Below the pieces are notes generated by a model. The model was given only the letters and a program-made list of their open reading frames with translations, had not been told where the DNA came from and ran no database searches. A stretch of DNA of 38,836 nucleotides, taken from the NCBI GenBank assembly GCA_902470095.1, contig CABRFG010000010.1:1-38836 (forward strand), given 5' to 3'. The DNA is from an uncultured Collinsella sp. GTDB taxonomy: Bacteria; Actinomycetota; Coriobacteriia; Coriobacteriales; Coriobacteriaceae. Shown here in pieces: positions 31,627-38,836 of this stretch (its first letter is position 1; the number at the start of each line of letters is the position of its first letter). Both the position numbers and the translations under genes were made by a program.

Positions 31627-31675
31627 AAAGAAATCCTCGCAATTGAGTCGCAATGAAAAAGTCCATAACGCTACT

Positions 31676-31681
31676 AGTTTA
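31676..31681 (-). promoter_or_regulatory. Candidate -10 element of the DUF4012 gene
   Basis: TAAACT within CAAAATGCCATAAACTAG on the minus strand, about 50 bases before the start. The same string, with two extra bases, occurs at the plus-strand candidate promoter 16862-16882, which suggests a shared promoter type. No good -35 is visible. Confidence 0.35.
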
Positions 31682-31775
31682 TGGCATTTTGAGCATCGAC
31701 AGCTAAACTCCAGACACGGACATCAATTGGCGAAAATGCGGCACAACACCTTTTCTGTCTTGGCGGAGGCGCCAG

Positions 31776-32798
31776 CTACACCGTGAGGAACATCATCACG
31801 ACGATCATGGCAAAGCCGATAAGGTCGGTCGGCAAAAACACCGTGCCCAGCATAACGGCGCTGGTGATGGTCGCCGAAACCGGCTCCACAGTTCCAATGA
31901 GGCTCGCACGCACCGAGCCGATGTCCTTAACGCCCTGCATATAGAGCATGTAAGCAAAAAACGAGCCGATAACCACGAACACCGCGAGCGCCTCGATACC
32001 GGCGGCGTCGAGCGCCGGCATATGTGCCCAAGGCTGCACGAAGACGCACGAGACCACGCCCGCCGTGAGCATTGCCGAGCCCGTGACGATGGGGCTGCCG
32101 TATTCGGGCAGGATCTTGGCGGGAATCACCGCCATACACGCGGCGCTGACCGCGCACATAAGACCTGCTGCCAGGCCAAGCGGCGAGATATTCAGGCTGG
32201 TGGGGTCGCCGCCGGTGGCGATTAAAAAGGTTCCACCCAGAGCCAGGCCAATGCCGATGACTTCGCGAGTGCGCGGCATGCGGCGATCGGTCACGCAGGC
32301 GTAGCCCATGATGATAACGAGCTGCAGGCACTGGAGCACCGTCGCGGTTCCGGCGTTCGTCAGGCGCACGGCCGAAAGATAGCAAAACTGGTTGAACAGC
32401 AGGCCAAAAGCGGTAAAGAGCAGCAGCTGCTTGCAATCGGCGGGTGTGGTCCAGAGCTTGACCAGGCGCTCGCGGTCGCGCGTAACAACCACGGCCATAA
32501 AGAGTAGACCGGCGAGAATCTGACGCACGCTCATAAGCCACAAGGTGTCGACGTGGTAGGTATCGAACAGAAAGCTCGCGCTGGTGCCCGAGAAGCCCCA
32601 AAACGAACCGCCCACCAGCGTAGCCAAGACGCCCGTGATCATCTTGCGCGACGACGCATCGTTAAGGCGCTCGCGCCAGGCGCGACGGGTGTTGCGGCTG
32701 AGCTCGTCGGTGCCCTCGGGCACATCAATGTTCGATATATCGGTCATCGGCACCGAAGCCCCTGCGCCTTCGACCTGCTCGACACACTCTTTGCTCAT
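31776..32798 (-). CDS. EamA/DMT family membrane transporter
   Basis: A 340-residue drug/metabolite transporter superfamily protein with ten predicted membrane helices in two EamA repeats. The first repeat starts ITGVLATLVGGSFWGFSGTSASFLF and contains FLIATGG at its end; the second runs SPLGLAAGLMCAVSAACMAVI to ASLIGTVEPVSATITSAVMLG, the conserved EPV motif of the family. A polar 50-residue tail precedes the first helix. The start is the ATG at 32798 with GGGGGAG upstream; an open frame to 33005 is non-coding. Likely an exporter of an amino acid or metabolite; the substrate is unknown. Confidence 0.88.
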   Translation of the reverse strand: MSKECVEQVEGAGASVPMTDISNIDVPEGTDELSRNTRRAWRERLNDASSRKMITGVLATLVGGSFWGFSGTSASFLFDTYHVDTLWLMSVRQILAGLLFMAVVVTRDRERLVKLWTTPADCKQLLLFTAFGLLFNQFCYLSAVRLTNAGTATVLQCLQLVIIMGYACVTDRRMPRTREVIGIGLALGGTFLIATGGDPTSLNISPLGLAAGLMCAVSAACMAVIPAKILPEYGSPIVTGSAMLTAGVVSCVFVQPWAHMPALDAAGIEALAVFVVIGSFFAYMLYMQGVKDIGSVRASLIGTVEPVSATITSAVMLGTVFLPTDLIGFAMIVVMMFLTV

Positions 32799-33029
32799 TC
32801 CACTCCCCCGAAACAGTCTGGAAGCAATTCGGCTTACCTTACCACGGCGAAGGCACCAGCTGGAGGCTTGTCCGCTTATCGGTAGGACAATTCCGCAGGT
32901 GTCTTTCCATAGCTCGATACCGCAATGGCTTTGCATTATGCGACAGCCAAATCGCGGCAGCAGGCTCTTTTGAAATGGATATGACAAAGCCCCCGAATTC
33001 CACAATGTAAGCGATTTTTAAAAATGTTC

Positions 33030-33058
33030 TTGCCACCGAGTTCAGGCTCCGTTATATT
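33030..33058 (+). promoter_or_regulatory. Promoter of tRNA-Val
   Basis: TTGCCA (33030-33035) and TATATT (33053-33058) spaced by exactly 17 bases, with transcription expected near 33066, some 22 bases before the tRNA. Confidence 0.75.
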
Positions 33059-33087
33059 ATCCCTTGCGCGCTTGCGCACCCTTGATC

Positions 33088-33162
33088 GGGCGTTTAGCTC
33101 AGGGGGAGAGCGCTTCCCTGACACGGAAGAGGTCAGAAGTTCAAATCTTCTAACGCCCACCA
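33088..33162 (+). tRNA. tRNA-Val (anticodon GAC)
   Basis: A 75-base tRNA. The acceptor GGGCGTT pairs with AACGCCC; the D arm is GCTC-AGGGGGA-GAGC; the anticodon stem is CTTCC / GGAAG with loop CTGACAC, so the anticodon is GAC; the T arm is AGAAG-TTCAAAT-CTTCT. The CCA end is encoded. It has its own promoter and terminator. Confidence 0.97.
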
Positions 33163-33170
33163 AATGTTCA

Positions 33171-33206
33171 CAGCTCAGAGGCTATGTCTCTGAGCTGTTT
33201 TGTTTT
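33171..33206 (+). terminator. Terminator of tRNA-Val
   Basis: A perfect 10-base stem CAGCTCAGAG / CTCTGAGCTG with a 7-base loop, followed by TTTTGTTTT, eight bases after the tRNA. Confidence 0.9.
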
Positions 33207-33478
33207 ATGTCGCCAAATCCGCTGGCAACTCCAACCGTCATCGCAACGTAACATCAATTCACCTGACGAATGGCTGCCAAACAAATTCAATACCCCAACA
33301 TCAACAATAGCCAGGCACAAAACTGCGCCGCAAGCTGCTCCAACCGCTCAATAGCCACCGAGGCCGAGACCAACGCGTCTCGAACCCATCCGAGCCGCAG
33401 CTTCTCGGCAAAACGCCACAACGTCCACACCCTGCGGTATCCTTGAGCCACTTACACCTGCAGCACCAAGGAGCCACC

Positions 33479-34165
33479 ATGCGCACCGAGCTCGACGTTC
33501 CCTTTTCGCACAAAGAAGAAGCCAAGGCGTTGGGCGCCAAATGGGACCGGACCAAGAAGATCTGGTATGTACCCAGCGGCGTCAACCCCGAGCCCTTTGC
33601 CGAGTGGCTGCCCGGTGTTGACCGATTCGACCCCTCAGCGCCGTATATATATCTAGTACTGGGCGAGCGCGAGTGCTGGAAGTGTCACAAAGAGACCTCG
33701 GTCGCGGCCTTCGGCATTCCCTATCGAACCGATAACGACGAGAGCATCACCATCGCGCACGCGCCCAACGAAGCCGGGCACATTGCCATCGACACGGCCA
33801 ACGCCAACGCACTCGCCATCGTGCCCGCTCTTGGCTGCGTGCCGGGCGAAATCCGCGACTACCTTCATAAGCGCTGCGGCTACAAGCCCGTAGGCGCGCG
33901 AGCCTCCAAAGCCCCGTCGCTCGGCAACACGTGCACCAGTTGCGACGCGCTGCAAGGCAGTCGCTATCTGTTCGAGGAGCCCTCGTCCCCGTTTGCCCTC
34001 ACTGCCATCAACAAGCTGCCGGCACTGGAGTTTGTGCGCGTCGAAGTTGCCGGCGTCTTTGGCGTCCCGACCACGCGCACCGACTTTGACCAGGCGCTCT
34101 TTACCTGGGCACGCGACCATCACGCCGAGTTCCACAAGCAGCTCGGTGAGGGGATTTATTTGTAG
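33479..34165 (+). CDS. DUF5710 domain protein with a zinc ribbon
   Basis: A 228-residue protein. The N-terminus (about 1-45) is the DUF5710 module, LDVPFSHKEEAKALGAKWDR then KIWYVPSG, a small domain found next to primases, topoisomerases and mobile-element proteins and thought to help nucleic-acid binding. CWKCHKE (about 66-72) and CTSCDAL (near 145) supply two CxxC pairs, probably one zinc site. The C-terminus has VEVAGVFGVP. AAGGAG precedes the ATG at 33479; the frame open from 33443 has no better start. It begins the accessory block after the tRNA gene. Function is unknown. Confidence 0.75.
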   Translation: MRTELDVPFSHKEEAKALGAKWDRTKKIWYVPSGVNPEPFAEWLPGVDRFDPSAPYIYLVLGERECWKCHKETSVAAFGIPYRTDNDESITIAHAPNEAGHIAIDTANANALAIVPALGCVPGEIRDYLHKRCGYKPVGARASKAPSLGNTCTSCDALQGSRYLFEEPSSPFALTAINKLPALEFVRVEVAGVFGVPTTRTDFDQALFTWARDHHAEFHKQLGEGIYL

Positions 34166-34203
34166 AGACGAAGAGGCCTTCACAGTCAGCTCCTCCGCAT
34201 CAC

Positions 34204-34488
34204 CTATCCCTCGTCGCCGGCGTCGTACACGATATCGAGGCCACAAACAGGGCATTTCTCCGGATACACCGGCATATGAACGCCTGTCCGTTTTCTCACT
34301 TCGTCGCTGAGCCTGTCGCGCGCATCGATGAACCGAATGTCGAGACACGGTATTTGCGAGCCGCAGCAAGGACAGGCGACGACAAACGACCCGCAATCAA
34401 CCTCTACGCTCGGAAACATATTGTTGTCTATAAGGGCACACGGCAGTTTTCCGTACTTCCCCATTGCAATATCGCCTCGCCAGCTCAT
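34204..34488 (-). CDS. Small zinc-ribbon protein of unknown function
   Basis: A 94-residue protein starting MSWRGDIAMGKYGKLPCALI (ATG at 34488 with GAGGGGAG upstream). Two CxxC pairs, CPCCGSQIPC and CPVCGLD, about 40 residues apart, make a zinc ribbon. A longer frame to 34560 lacks a ribosome site. It converges on the DUF5710 gene with a 38-base gap. No enzymatic motif is visible; the ribbon suggests nucleic-acid or protein binding. Confidence 0.6.
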   Translation of the reverse strand: MSWRGDIAMGKYGKLPCALIDNNMFPSVEVDCGSFVVACPCCGSQIPCLDIRFIDARDRLSDEVRKRTGVHMPVYPEKCPVCGLDIVYDAGDEG

Positions 34489-34610
34489 ACACGCTCCCCT
34501 CTCGCTATACAAATCAGAAAGAGCATGCACCGGCGGGCGTGCGCGAGATTGCATCGCCACGCGATCCGATCAAACAACACGATCGTCAAAGAATGCCAAA
34601 ACCAAATACG

Positions 34611-35693
34611 CTAATACGGCAGAAGCCCCGCCTTTTCACGCTTCTTTTCCGAGCGATCGAACTCAATGCGATGGGCCTCAAGAAACACCGTATTGGGTCG
34701 CCACTGACGCTCATTCGGCTGCCTTAGCGTCGCACCCGCAAAGGAAGCGTAGTCGGTCTTATCCAGCAGGTACGATCCGCACAGCCGATATTCGCCGCAA
34801 ACAGGCTCAAACGAAATCAGGTGAGCATCAAATAGGGAATGAAGGTCGCGCCGAAGCAGAATGCCGTTGCTGGCAACCTGCGATTTGGGTCCCGAGTAAT
34901 TCTCGATATGCGCAGCCTCCAGAGCTTCGCTGACGCCACAGTCCGACACCGCGCAACGGCCGTCATAGGCGGCAACGAGCTGCTTGCGGAACCATTGTTG
35001 CCCCAATCGCTCGCGCCTTAACGCATAGCGGACCTTTTCGTCGTCGGTCGCACCCTGTCCGGCAAACTCAATATCGACGGGCATGCGCTTCAGATAACTC
35101 ATGTCGGGCGCAAAACGAGGGTCCGGCCCGCCTTTATGAACAGGACCGTGCAGAACAAACCATCCGTTTTCGGGCTCGAACCGCTCAACAAACGCAAGGC
35201 CGAGCACCTTATAGCCCACCTCGGTTGCAAATATGACTCCGACTGGAACGCCGCATTCCATGCAGTTGAGCATTTTACGGTTGTAATTCTGGTCTCGAAA
35301 ACCAACGGTACCCGGCGCTTGAACCGAGTACTTAATGACCCACGTACCATCGTCCAAATAGAGCGGAGGCACATCGGTGTAGAAGCTCTTTTTAGAGTTA
35401 TGGACCGAGAGCGCAAAGATCTTATTGGGATCTTGCTTCACCCGATCCTGGCCCGGCCAGAAGATCCCTGAATCCCGCGTTACGGGAAAGAAGTCCGAGC
35501 CAATTCTCAAACGATACTGATACTGAGGGCTATCTTCCTTGGTGTGGTGCGGAAGGCTGGTCCAAACGCCGCCGCGCTGCTCCTCACCCAGAAACCACTC
35601 CCATGCCTCAACGTATTCAGAAGGCACGAGACTGCAGGCACGGTCATAGCTTGGTCCATCCATCAACGGAACAGCAAGGTCAATGTCGTTCAT
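34611..35693 (-). CDS. HNH endonuclease (McrA-like)
   Basis: A 360-residue protein. The C-terminal HNH nuclease runs from VAAYDGRCAVSDCGVSEALEAAHIENY (with the catalytic AAHI histidine) to NGILLRRDLHSLFDAHLISF (the N and final H). Upstream, the NRKMLNCMECGVPVGVIFATEVGYKVLGLAFVERF segment resembles the PUA-like sensing domain fused to HNH in modification-dependent (type IV, McrA-type) restriction enzymes. The first 90 residues are specific to this protein. ATG at 35693 is used (AGGT seven bases upstream, weak); a GTG three codons earlier is possible. This protein would be predicted to cut modified foreign DNA; that function is inferred. Confidence 0.75.
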   Translation of the reverse strand: MNDIDLAVPLMDGPSYDRACSLVPSEYVEAWEWFLGEEQRGGVWTSLPHHTKEDSPQYQYRLRIGSDFFPVTRDSGIFWPGQDRVKQDPNKIFALSVHNSKKSFYTDVPPLYLDDGTWVIKYSVQAPGTVGFRDQNYNRKMLNCMECGVPVGVIFATEVGYKVLGLAFVERFEPENGWFVLHGPVHKGGPDPRFAPDMSYLKRMPVDIEFAGQGATDDEKVRYALRRERLGQQWFRKQLVAAYDGRCAVSDCGVSEALEAAHIENYSGPKSQVASNGILLRRDLHSLFDAHLISFEPVCGEYRLCGSYLLDKTDYASFAGATLRQPNERQWRPNTVFLEAHRIEFDRSEKKREKAGLLPY

Positions 35694-35845
35694 CGCCAGC
35701 ACCTACAACCATACGAACGCGAGTCATGCCCCTCAATAATATGACCGAGAGTCAATTATTACGAGATCTCATTCCGCGATCGGCACATCGTTGATGCTCT
35801 CGGTTTGCCGCTGGCGCGCTCGTACCCCGCTACCCCACTCCCCTG

Positions 35846-35851
35846 TATACT
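35846..35851 (+). promoter_or_regulatory. Candidate -10 of the 35909-36400 gene
   Basis: TATACT preceded by TG in the extended -10 position, about 58 bases before the start. No -35 at 16-18 bases is convincing. Confidence 0.35.
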
Positions 35852-35908
35852 GATGTAGCACGTGTTTCATCCGGGCTTGTTGGACCGGATTGTTCATGGG
35901 AGGATCTT

Positions 35909-36400
35909 ATGGCTGCTTCGAATCCGCCTAAGGGGAGCGTTTCTTCTTCGTCCATCAAGCCGGTTACGCGCAAGGCCGTGCGCTGCCAGCGCGAGGTCGC
36001 TTGGCTTGTCACGCAGGCGGCGGGCAGGCTCGTGGCGACCACTCAGGACGTCAATGCGCCTACACCGAGCTTTGTGCTGGCAGCGGCGCTGGATCGAGTA
36101 CGCCAACTGGAACTCGCCGCACAAGAAGACGGCAGCCACCTTGGCTACCAGGACGCTATGGCACCCGACCTGTTGACCTTTTGCCGCATGGCCAAGTTGC
36201 CCGCCGCACCCAATGCGCTTTCGAACGCAGGCTACATGTTTACGCTTTCGGGCGCGGACCTTATCCGCGACATCTATGCATACTGCAGCGAGCTCGCCGA
36301 GCGCAGCGTCTTTGGCGCGGCTGAAGTCAAACCGGGAAATGTCATCAAGCTGGTTCTTAGGCTGTTCCTGATGGACGGGTTCGGGGCCATGCCGGCGTAA
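35909..36400 (+). CDS. Hypothetical protein
   Basis: I do not recognise this 163-residue protein. GGGAGGATCTT places the ATG at 35909. A serine-rich first 20 residues are followed by an all-helical body (RCQREVAWLVTQAAGRLVATTQ, ALDRVRQLELAAQE, then DLIRDIYAYCSELAERS and NVIKLVLRLFLMDGF). There is no signal peptide, membrane helix or recognisable motif. It stands alone on the plus strand between the HNH gene and the AlbA_2 regulator, converging on the latter. Confidence 0.6.
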   Translation: MAASNPPKGSVSSSSIKPVTRKAVRCQREVAWLVTQAAGRLVATTQDVNAPTPSFVLAAALDRVRQLELAAQEDGSHLGYQDAMAPDLLTFCRMAKLPAAPNALSNAGYMFTLSGADLIRDIYAYCSELAERSVFGAAEVKPGNVIKLVLRLFLMDGFGAMPA

Positions 36401-36500
36401 GCCGAGTCTTCAGCATCACCGTCGACTGAGCAACAACCGCTTTACCTTAGTGGGCGCCAATTGAGGGTCGATTATTGGGTCGCCTCGTCCACTAACGCAT

Positions 36501-37967
36501 TTATTCCACGCGCTCTGACAGTCGATACTTGCGGTTGCGGCTCGTCGCCGGCGCCGTGGGCTCAAGCTCGCCTTGAGCAATGAGCGCGTTGACGCGCGAC
36601 CTAACCTGGGAAATTGTAAGCCCCGTGCGTTCTGCCAGCTCACGCGTCCCCAGCTCGCCGTAGTGTTTGAGTGCCGTCACAATTAAGCCCCCGCCATGAT
36701 CGACCGGCTCGATCTTTGAACGGTAAAGTACGACCTTGAACCGATCGAACCCCGGGCAGAACAGGGGCTCGGCCAGACCATGCGCGCGCATGGCATCGAT
36801 CATCATCGGGATGCCCGAGCCATTGCCCTCAGCCGGCGAACCTGCGCCATCCGGCAGCGGGACAATCGACATGAGTTTCACGAGCGTCGCGTTACGGCAT
36901 CGGGAGCTGCCGTCAAACAAGTTCTCGCGAGTCTTTCCCCCGTAAAGGCCGCCAGGATTCGTCACCTCGACACGATCGTCAAAGACGTCGACGGTAATCG
37001 ATTGTCCACAGAACCGATCCCCGTATTCTCGATGGATTGCGGCGTTGGCGATTGCCTCGCGCAGAACCTCCTCGGGAATCTCCAGCGAGTCGACACGCGA
37101 GACGCCTTGGACGGTCGAGGTTCGCCGCAAATTCTTGGCGACGGCCGCGACAGCATCCGAGATCATCTCGCCCAACGTTCCCTCACAGATTGTGCGGTCC
37201 ATGAACCTCAGCGACCCCGCCGTGCCTTTCCGGGTCCCCGCATAGACAGCCATGTCGATAAAGAGCTTGGGATAAAACTGCTGAGGGTAGGTGCCCGCAA
37301 CTAGGAGTCCAGCCTTGGTGACATTGCCCTGGGAATCAAGGAAATTTAGGCGCTCCAGCTTCGTTTGTTTGTCCGGCGCGCCGCGCATTGCCCGGGGCGT
37401 CAACGAGAAAGCCCGATCTATCGTACGGTCGACCAGCATCTCGTCGAGATCGTCCGCGCCCGCGCCCGCCACCGCGTCGCGATCGCTCGGAGTCGCTCGA
37501 CCGTATGACGCCAATGCGAGCACCTCGGTCGACGAAAGCGGGACATCTTTGTCATCGATGCGTTTGTAGCTGCCACCTTGAGCGCCCCGCTCTATGACAT
37601 AACAAGGCTTGCTCGACGGCTCGAGCTCCTCAATCGTGATGACCAGAACCACGGTGCCCTGGAGCTCCACGCGCTCAATGGTGTATTTGGGCGGATTGGC
37701 CAGCTTTCCGCGACCGCCGGCATCGCCCATGCCCGCCACGAATTGGTTGAGCACTTTCTCGGTCTCAAAGTTTGCAACTGGGACAAAACCCGCGCGCTCG
37801 CTCACTCCGAGTACGATGATGCCGCCGGCGGTGTTTGCGAAAGCGCTGACCGTTTCCCATACGTCGCGGGAAAGCGTTGTGGCGCTCTCCTTGACCTCGA
37901 CGTTAAGATCGTCCGAGCCCATGCGCCTTAAAGACTCGAGCAGACCGGTCAGTTCGTTTTCGTTCAT
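36501..37967 (-). CDS. AlbA_2 (Schlafen-like) domain transcriptional regulator
   Basis: A 488-residue protein. The N-terminal AlbA_2 domain (about 1-150) has NVEVKESATTLSRDVWETVSAFANTAGGIIVLGVSERAGF, the family core. The middle has EVLREAIANAAIHREYGDRFCGQSITVDVFDDRVEVTNPGG, the GHKL-like ATP-lid block of this class, and GNGSGIPMMIDAM. The C-terminal winged helix (about 430-485) includes ELAERTGLTISQVRSRVNALIAQGEL. The start is the ATG at 37967 with AAAGGAC upstream. Upstream are two near-identical operator blocks, so it probably autoregulates. This family often sits in phage-defence or accessory regions. Confidence 0.85.
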   Translation of the reverse strand: MNENELTGLLESLRRMGSDDLNVEVKESATTLSRDVWETVSAFANTAGGIIVLGVSERAGFVPVANFETEKVLNQFVAGMGDAGGRGKLANPPKYTIERVELQGTVVLVITIEELEPSSKPCYVIERGAQGGSYKRIDDKDVPLSSTEVLALASYGRATPSDRDAVAGAGADDLDEMLVDRTIDRAFSLTPRAMRGAPDKQTKLERLNFLDSQGNVTKAGLLVAGTYPQQFYPKLFIDMAVYAGTRKGTAGSLRFMDRTICEGTLGEMISDAVAAVAKNLRRTSTVQGVSRVDSLEIPEEVLREAIANAAIHREYGDRFCGQSITVDVFDDRVEVTNPGGLYGGKTRENLFDGSSRCRNATLVKLMSIVPLPDGAGSPAEGNGSGIPMMIDAMRAHGLAEPLFCPGFDRFKVVLYRSKIEPVDHGGGLIVTALKHYGELGTRELAERTGLTISQVRSRVNALIAQGELEPTAPATSRNRKYRLSERVE

Positions 37968-38024
37968 CTGCACGTCCTTTCGCTCGGTTCTGCGAAGAAT
38001 GCCGCGAATGGATTTCCTTCGTCT

Positions 38025-38091
38025 CTCAGTTATCTCTCGTAATTATCTCTCATCTATCTGTTATCTCTCATATTAGAGATGAGTGAGAGAT
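38025..38091. repeat. Operator array, copy 1
   Basis: A 67-base block with three direct TATCTCTC(A/G)T motifs (38031, 38044, 38062) and an inverted copy (GTGAGAGATA near 38083). It matches copy 2 at 62 of 67 positions. It lies 57 bases ahead of the AlbA_2 gene start, where it would control that gene. Confidence 0.85.
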
Positions 38092-38189
38092 AAAAGATAA
38101 GATGTCTGCCATCTGTTTCATATAAACATGTTTTTGCTGGTAGAACAATCGGTATTGAGATAATACTATGATTGCCTGTCTCGTTGCTG

Positions 38190-38256
38190 CTCAGTTATCT
38201 CTCATATTTATCTCTCATCTTTCTGTTGTCTCTCGTATTAGAGATGAGTGAGAGAT
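38190..38256. repeat. Operator array, copy 2
   Basis: The second 67-base block, same orientation, starting 165 bases after copy 1. The five differences from copy 1 are all single-base. It lies between the AlbA_2 regulator and the divergent M16C protease gene. The 98 bases between the copies are unrelated unique sequence. Confidence 0.85.
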
Positions 38257-38352
38257 GAGAGATACGTGAGCAATGCATGAGGGTGGATTATTGGACGGTT
38301 TTTGAGCGTTTGGCGGCCGATTTCGTCCGAAAATCCACGCTCATTCGGCAGA

Positions 38353-38380
38353 TTGGTCGAGGGCCCCATATGGGTATACT
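38353..38380 (+). promoter_or_regulatory. Candidate promoter of the M16C protease gene
   Basis: TTGGTC (38353-38358) and TATACT (38375-38380), spaced by 16 bases, with transcription about 45 bases before the ATG. Confidence 0.55.
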
Positions 38381-38432
38381 CTCGAGGATTCGACTCGATT
38401 CGCCCCCGCTGGGGCGTCAAAGGAGACTGCAT

Positions 38433-38836
38433 ATGCCCACCATCTCAACCGACCCGCGCGCCGCTGCCGCCGCTCTGCTGGTGCCTGGCACCACCTGCCA
38501 CGGCTTTGCCGTCGAGCGCTGCGAGACTGTGCCCGAGCTCGACTCGGACGCCTACGTGCTGCGCCACACCGCCTCGGGCGCTCGCCTACTGTACCTGGCG
38601 TGCGACGACGAAAACAAAGCCTTTGCCATTGGCTTTAAGACGCCGCCGGCCGACTCCACCGGCGTGTTCCATATTCTTGAGCACTCGGTGCTGTGCGGAT
38701 CGGCCAAGTTTCCCGTCAAGGAGCCGTTTGTCGACTTAATCAAGAGCTCCATGCAGACGTTCCTCAACGCCATGACCTACCCCGACAAGACCATCTACCC
38801 TGTCGCCACCACCAACGAGCAAGATCTGTACAACTT
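38433..38836 (+). CDS. M16C family metalloprotease (PreP-type), truncated by the window end
   Basis: The first about 134 residues of a large zinc protease. AAGGAG precedes the ATG at 38433. After a short lead (TISTDPRAAAAALLVPG) comes HGFAVERCETVPELDS, then the inverted zinc motif HILEH (H-x-x-E-H) with GVFHILEHSVLCGS, and KFPVKEPFVDLIKSSMQTFLNAMTYPDKT, which matches PreP/insulinase-like M16C enzymes (usually about 950-1000 residues). The gene continues past the window, so its end is unknown. It likely degrades small unstructured peptides in the cytoplasm. Confidence 0.85.
   Translation, partial: MPTISTDPRAAAAALLVPGTTCHGFAVERCETVPELDSDAYVLRHTASGARLLYLACDDENKAFAIGFKTPPADSTGVFHILEHSVLCGSAKFPVKEPFVDLIKSSMQTFLNAMTYPDKTIYPVATTNEQDLYN

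Noticed and set aside
32936..33163. A 75-codon minus-strand frame
   Set aside because: It is the complement of tRNA-Val and its promoter.
38025..38256. A CRISPR array
   Set aside because: Only two repeat copies 165 bases apart, each internally repetitive, with no cas gene; they look like operators.

Overview
The window is GC-rich (about 60%) and densely coded. It looks like a chromosomal segment of a Gram-positive actinobacterium of the class Coriobacteriia, most likely Collinsella or a close relative. That taxonomic call is inferred from codon style, the monoderm-type Tad locus without a secretin, the ECF metal transporter and the families present; no 16S gene or other marker is in the window.

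Layout. (a) 1-700, minus strand: a toxin-antitoxin pair with its own promoter and a small palindromic operator. (b) 704-10294, minus strand: a complete-looking tad/flp pilus operon in the order cpaB/rcpC, tadZ (cpaE-like), tadA, tadB, tadC, flp, an anchored protein of unknown function, a short TadE-like pseudopilin, tadE, a large TadG-like protein, a second tadE and a DUF192 gene. Genes overlap or abut, often through GTGA or TAATG junctions, so the locus is probably one transcript. No prepilin peptidase gene is here. (c) 10495-14809, minus: rsgA and a Ca2+-type P-type ATPase, each with its own terminator or palindrome. The ATPase is preceded by a leader predicted to form two hairpins joined by a 7-nt loop-loop interaction that would hide the ribosome binding site. 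(d) 15010-16628, plus: pyruvate kinase with promoter and terminator. (e) 16810-18906: a possible PD-(D/E)XK (DUF559/Vsr-like) nuclease gene whose promoter lies inside a large inverted repeat, converging on a zinc-dependent phospholipase C-like gene. (f) 18987-21827, minus: a CbiMQO/NikMQO-type ECF transporter with a textbook NikR-type operator just downstream of its promoter, which points to nickel. (g) 21950-25895, minus: pheS-pheT under a T-box leader. (h) 26049-31681: an M32 carboxypeptidase (plus), then glmM and a DUF4012 membrane protein (both minus) with a terminator-like hairpin squeezed between them. (i) 31776-33206: an EamA-type exporter (minus) and tRNA-Val(GAC) (plus). (j) 33479-38256: an accessory block with a DUF5710/zinc-ribbon protein, a small zinc-ribbon protein, a McrA-like HNH endonuclease, an unknown protein, and an AlbA_2 (Schlafen-like) regulator facing two 67-bp near-identical operator blocks. 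(k) 38433 to the end: the start of an M16C (PreP-type) metalloprotease.

How the parts work together. The tad genes build a surface Flp pilus: TadZ positions the machine, the TadA ATPase drives it through the TadB/TadC platform, Flp is the major pilin and the TadE/TadG proteins are minor components. The pheST T-box, the nickel operator and the ATPase leader are three distinct cis-regulatory devices readable directly from sequence. The strongest candidates for something undescribed are the kissing-hairpin leader of the P-type ATPase (14672-14765), the nuclease gene with its giant inverted-repeat promoter (16810-18061), and the AlbA_2 regulator with its duplicated operator array (36501-38256).
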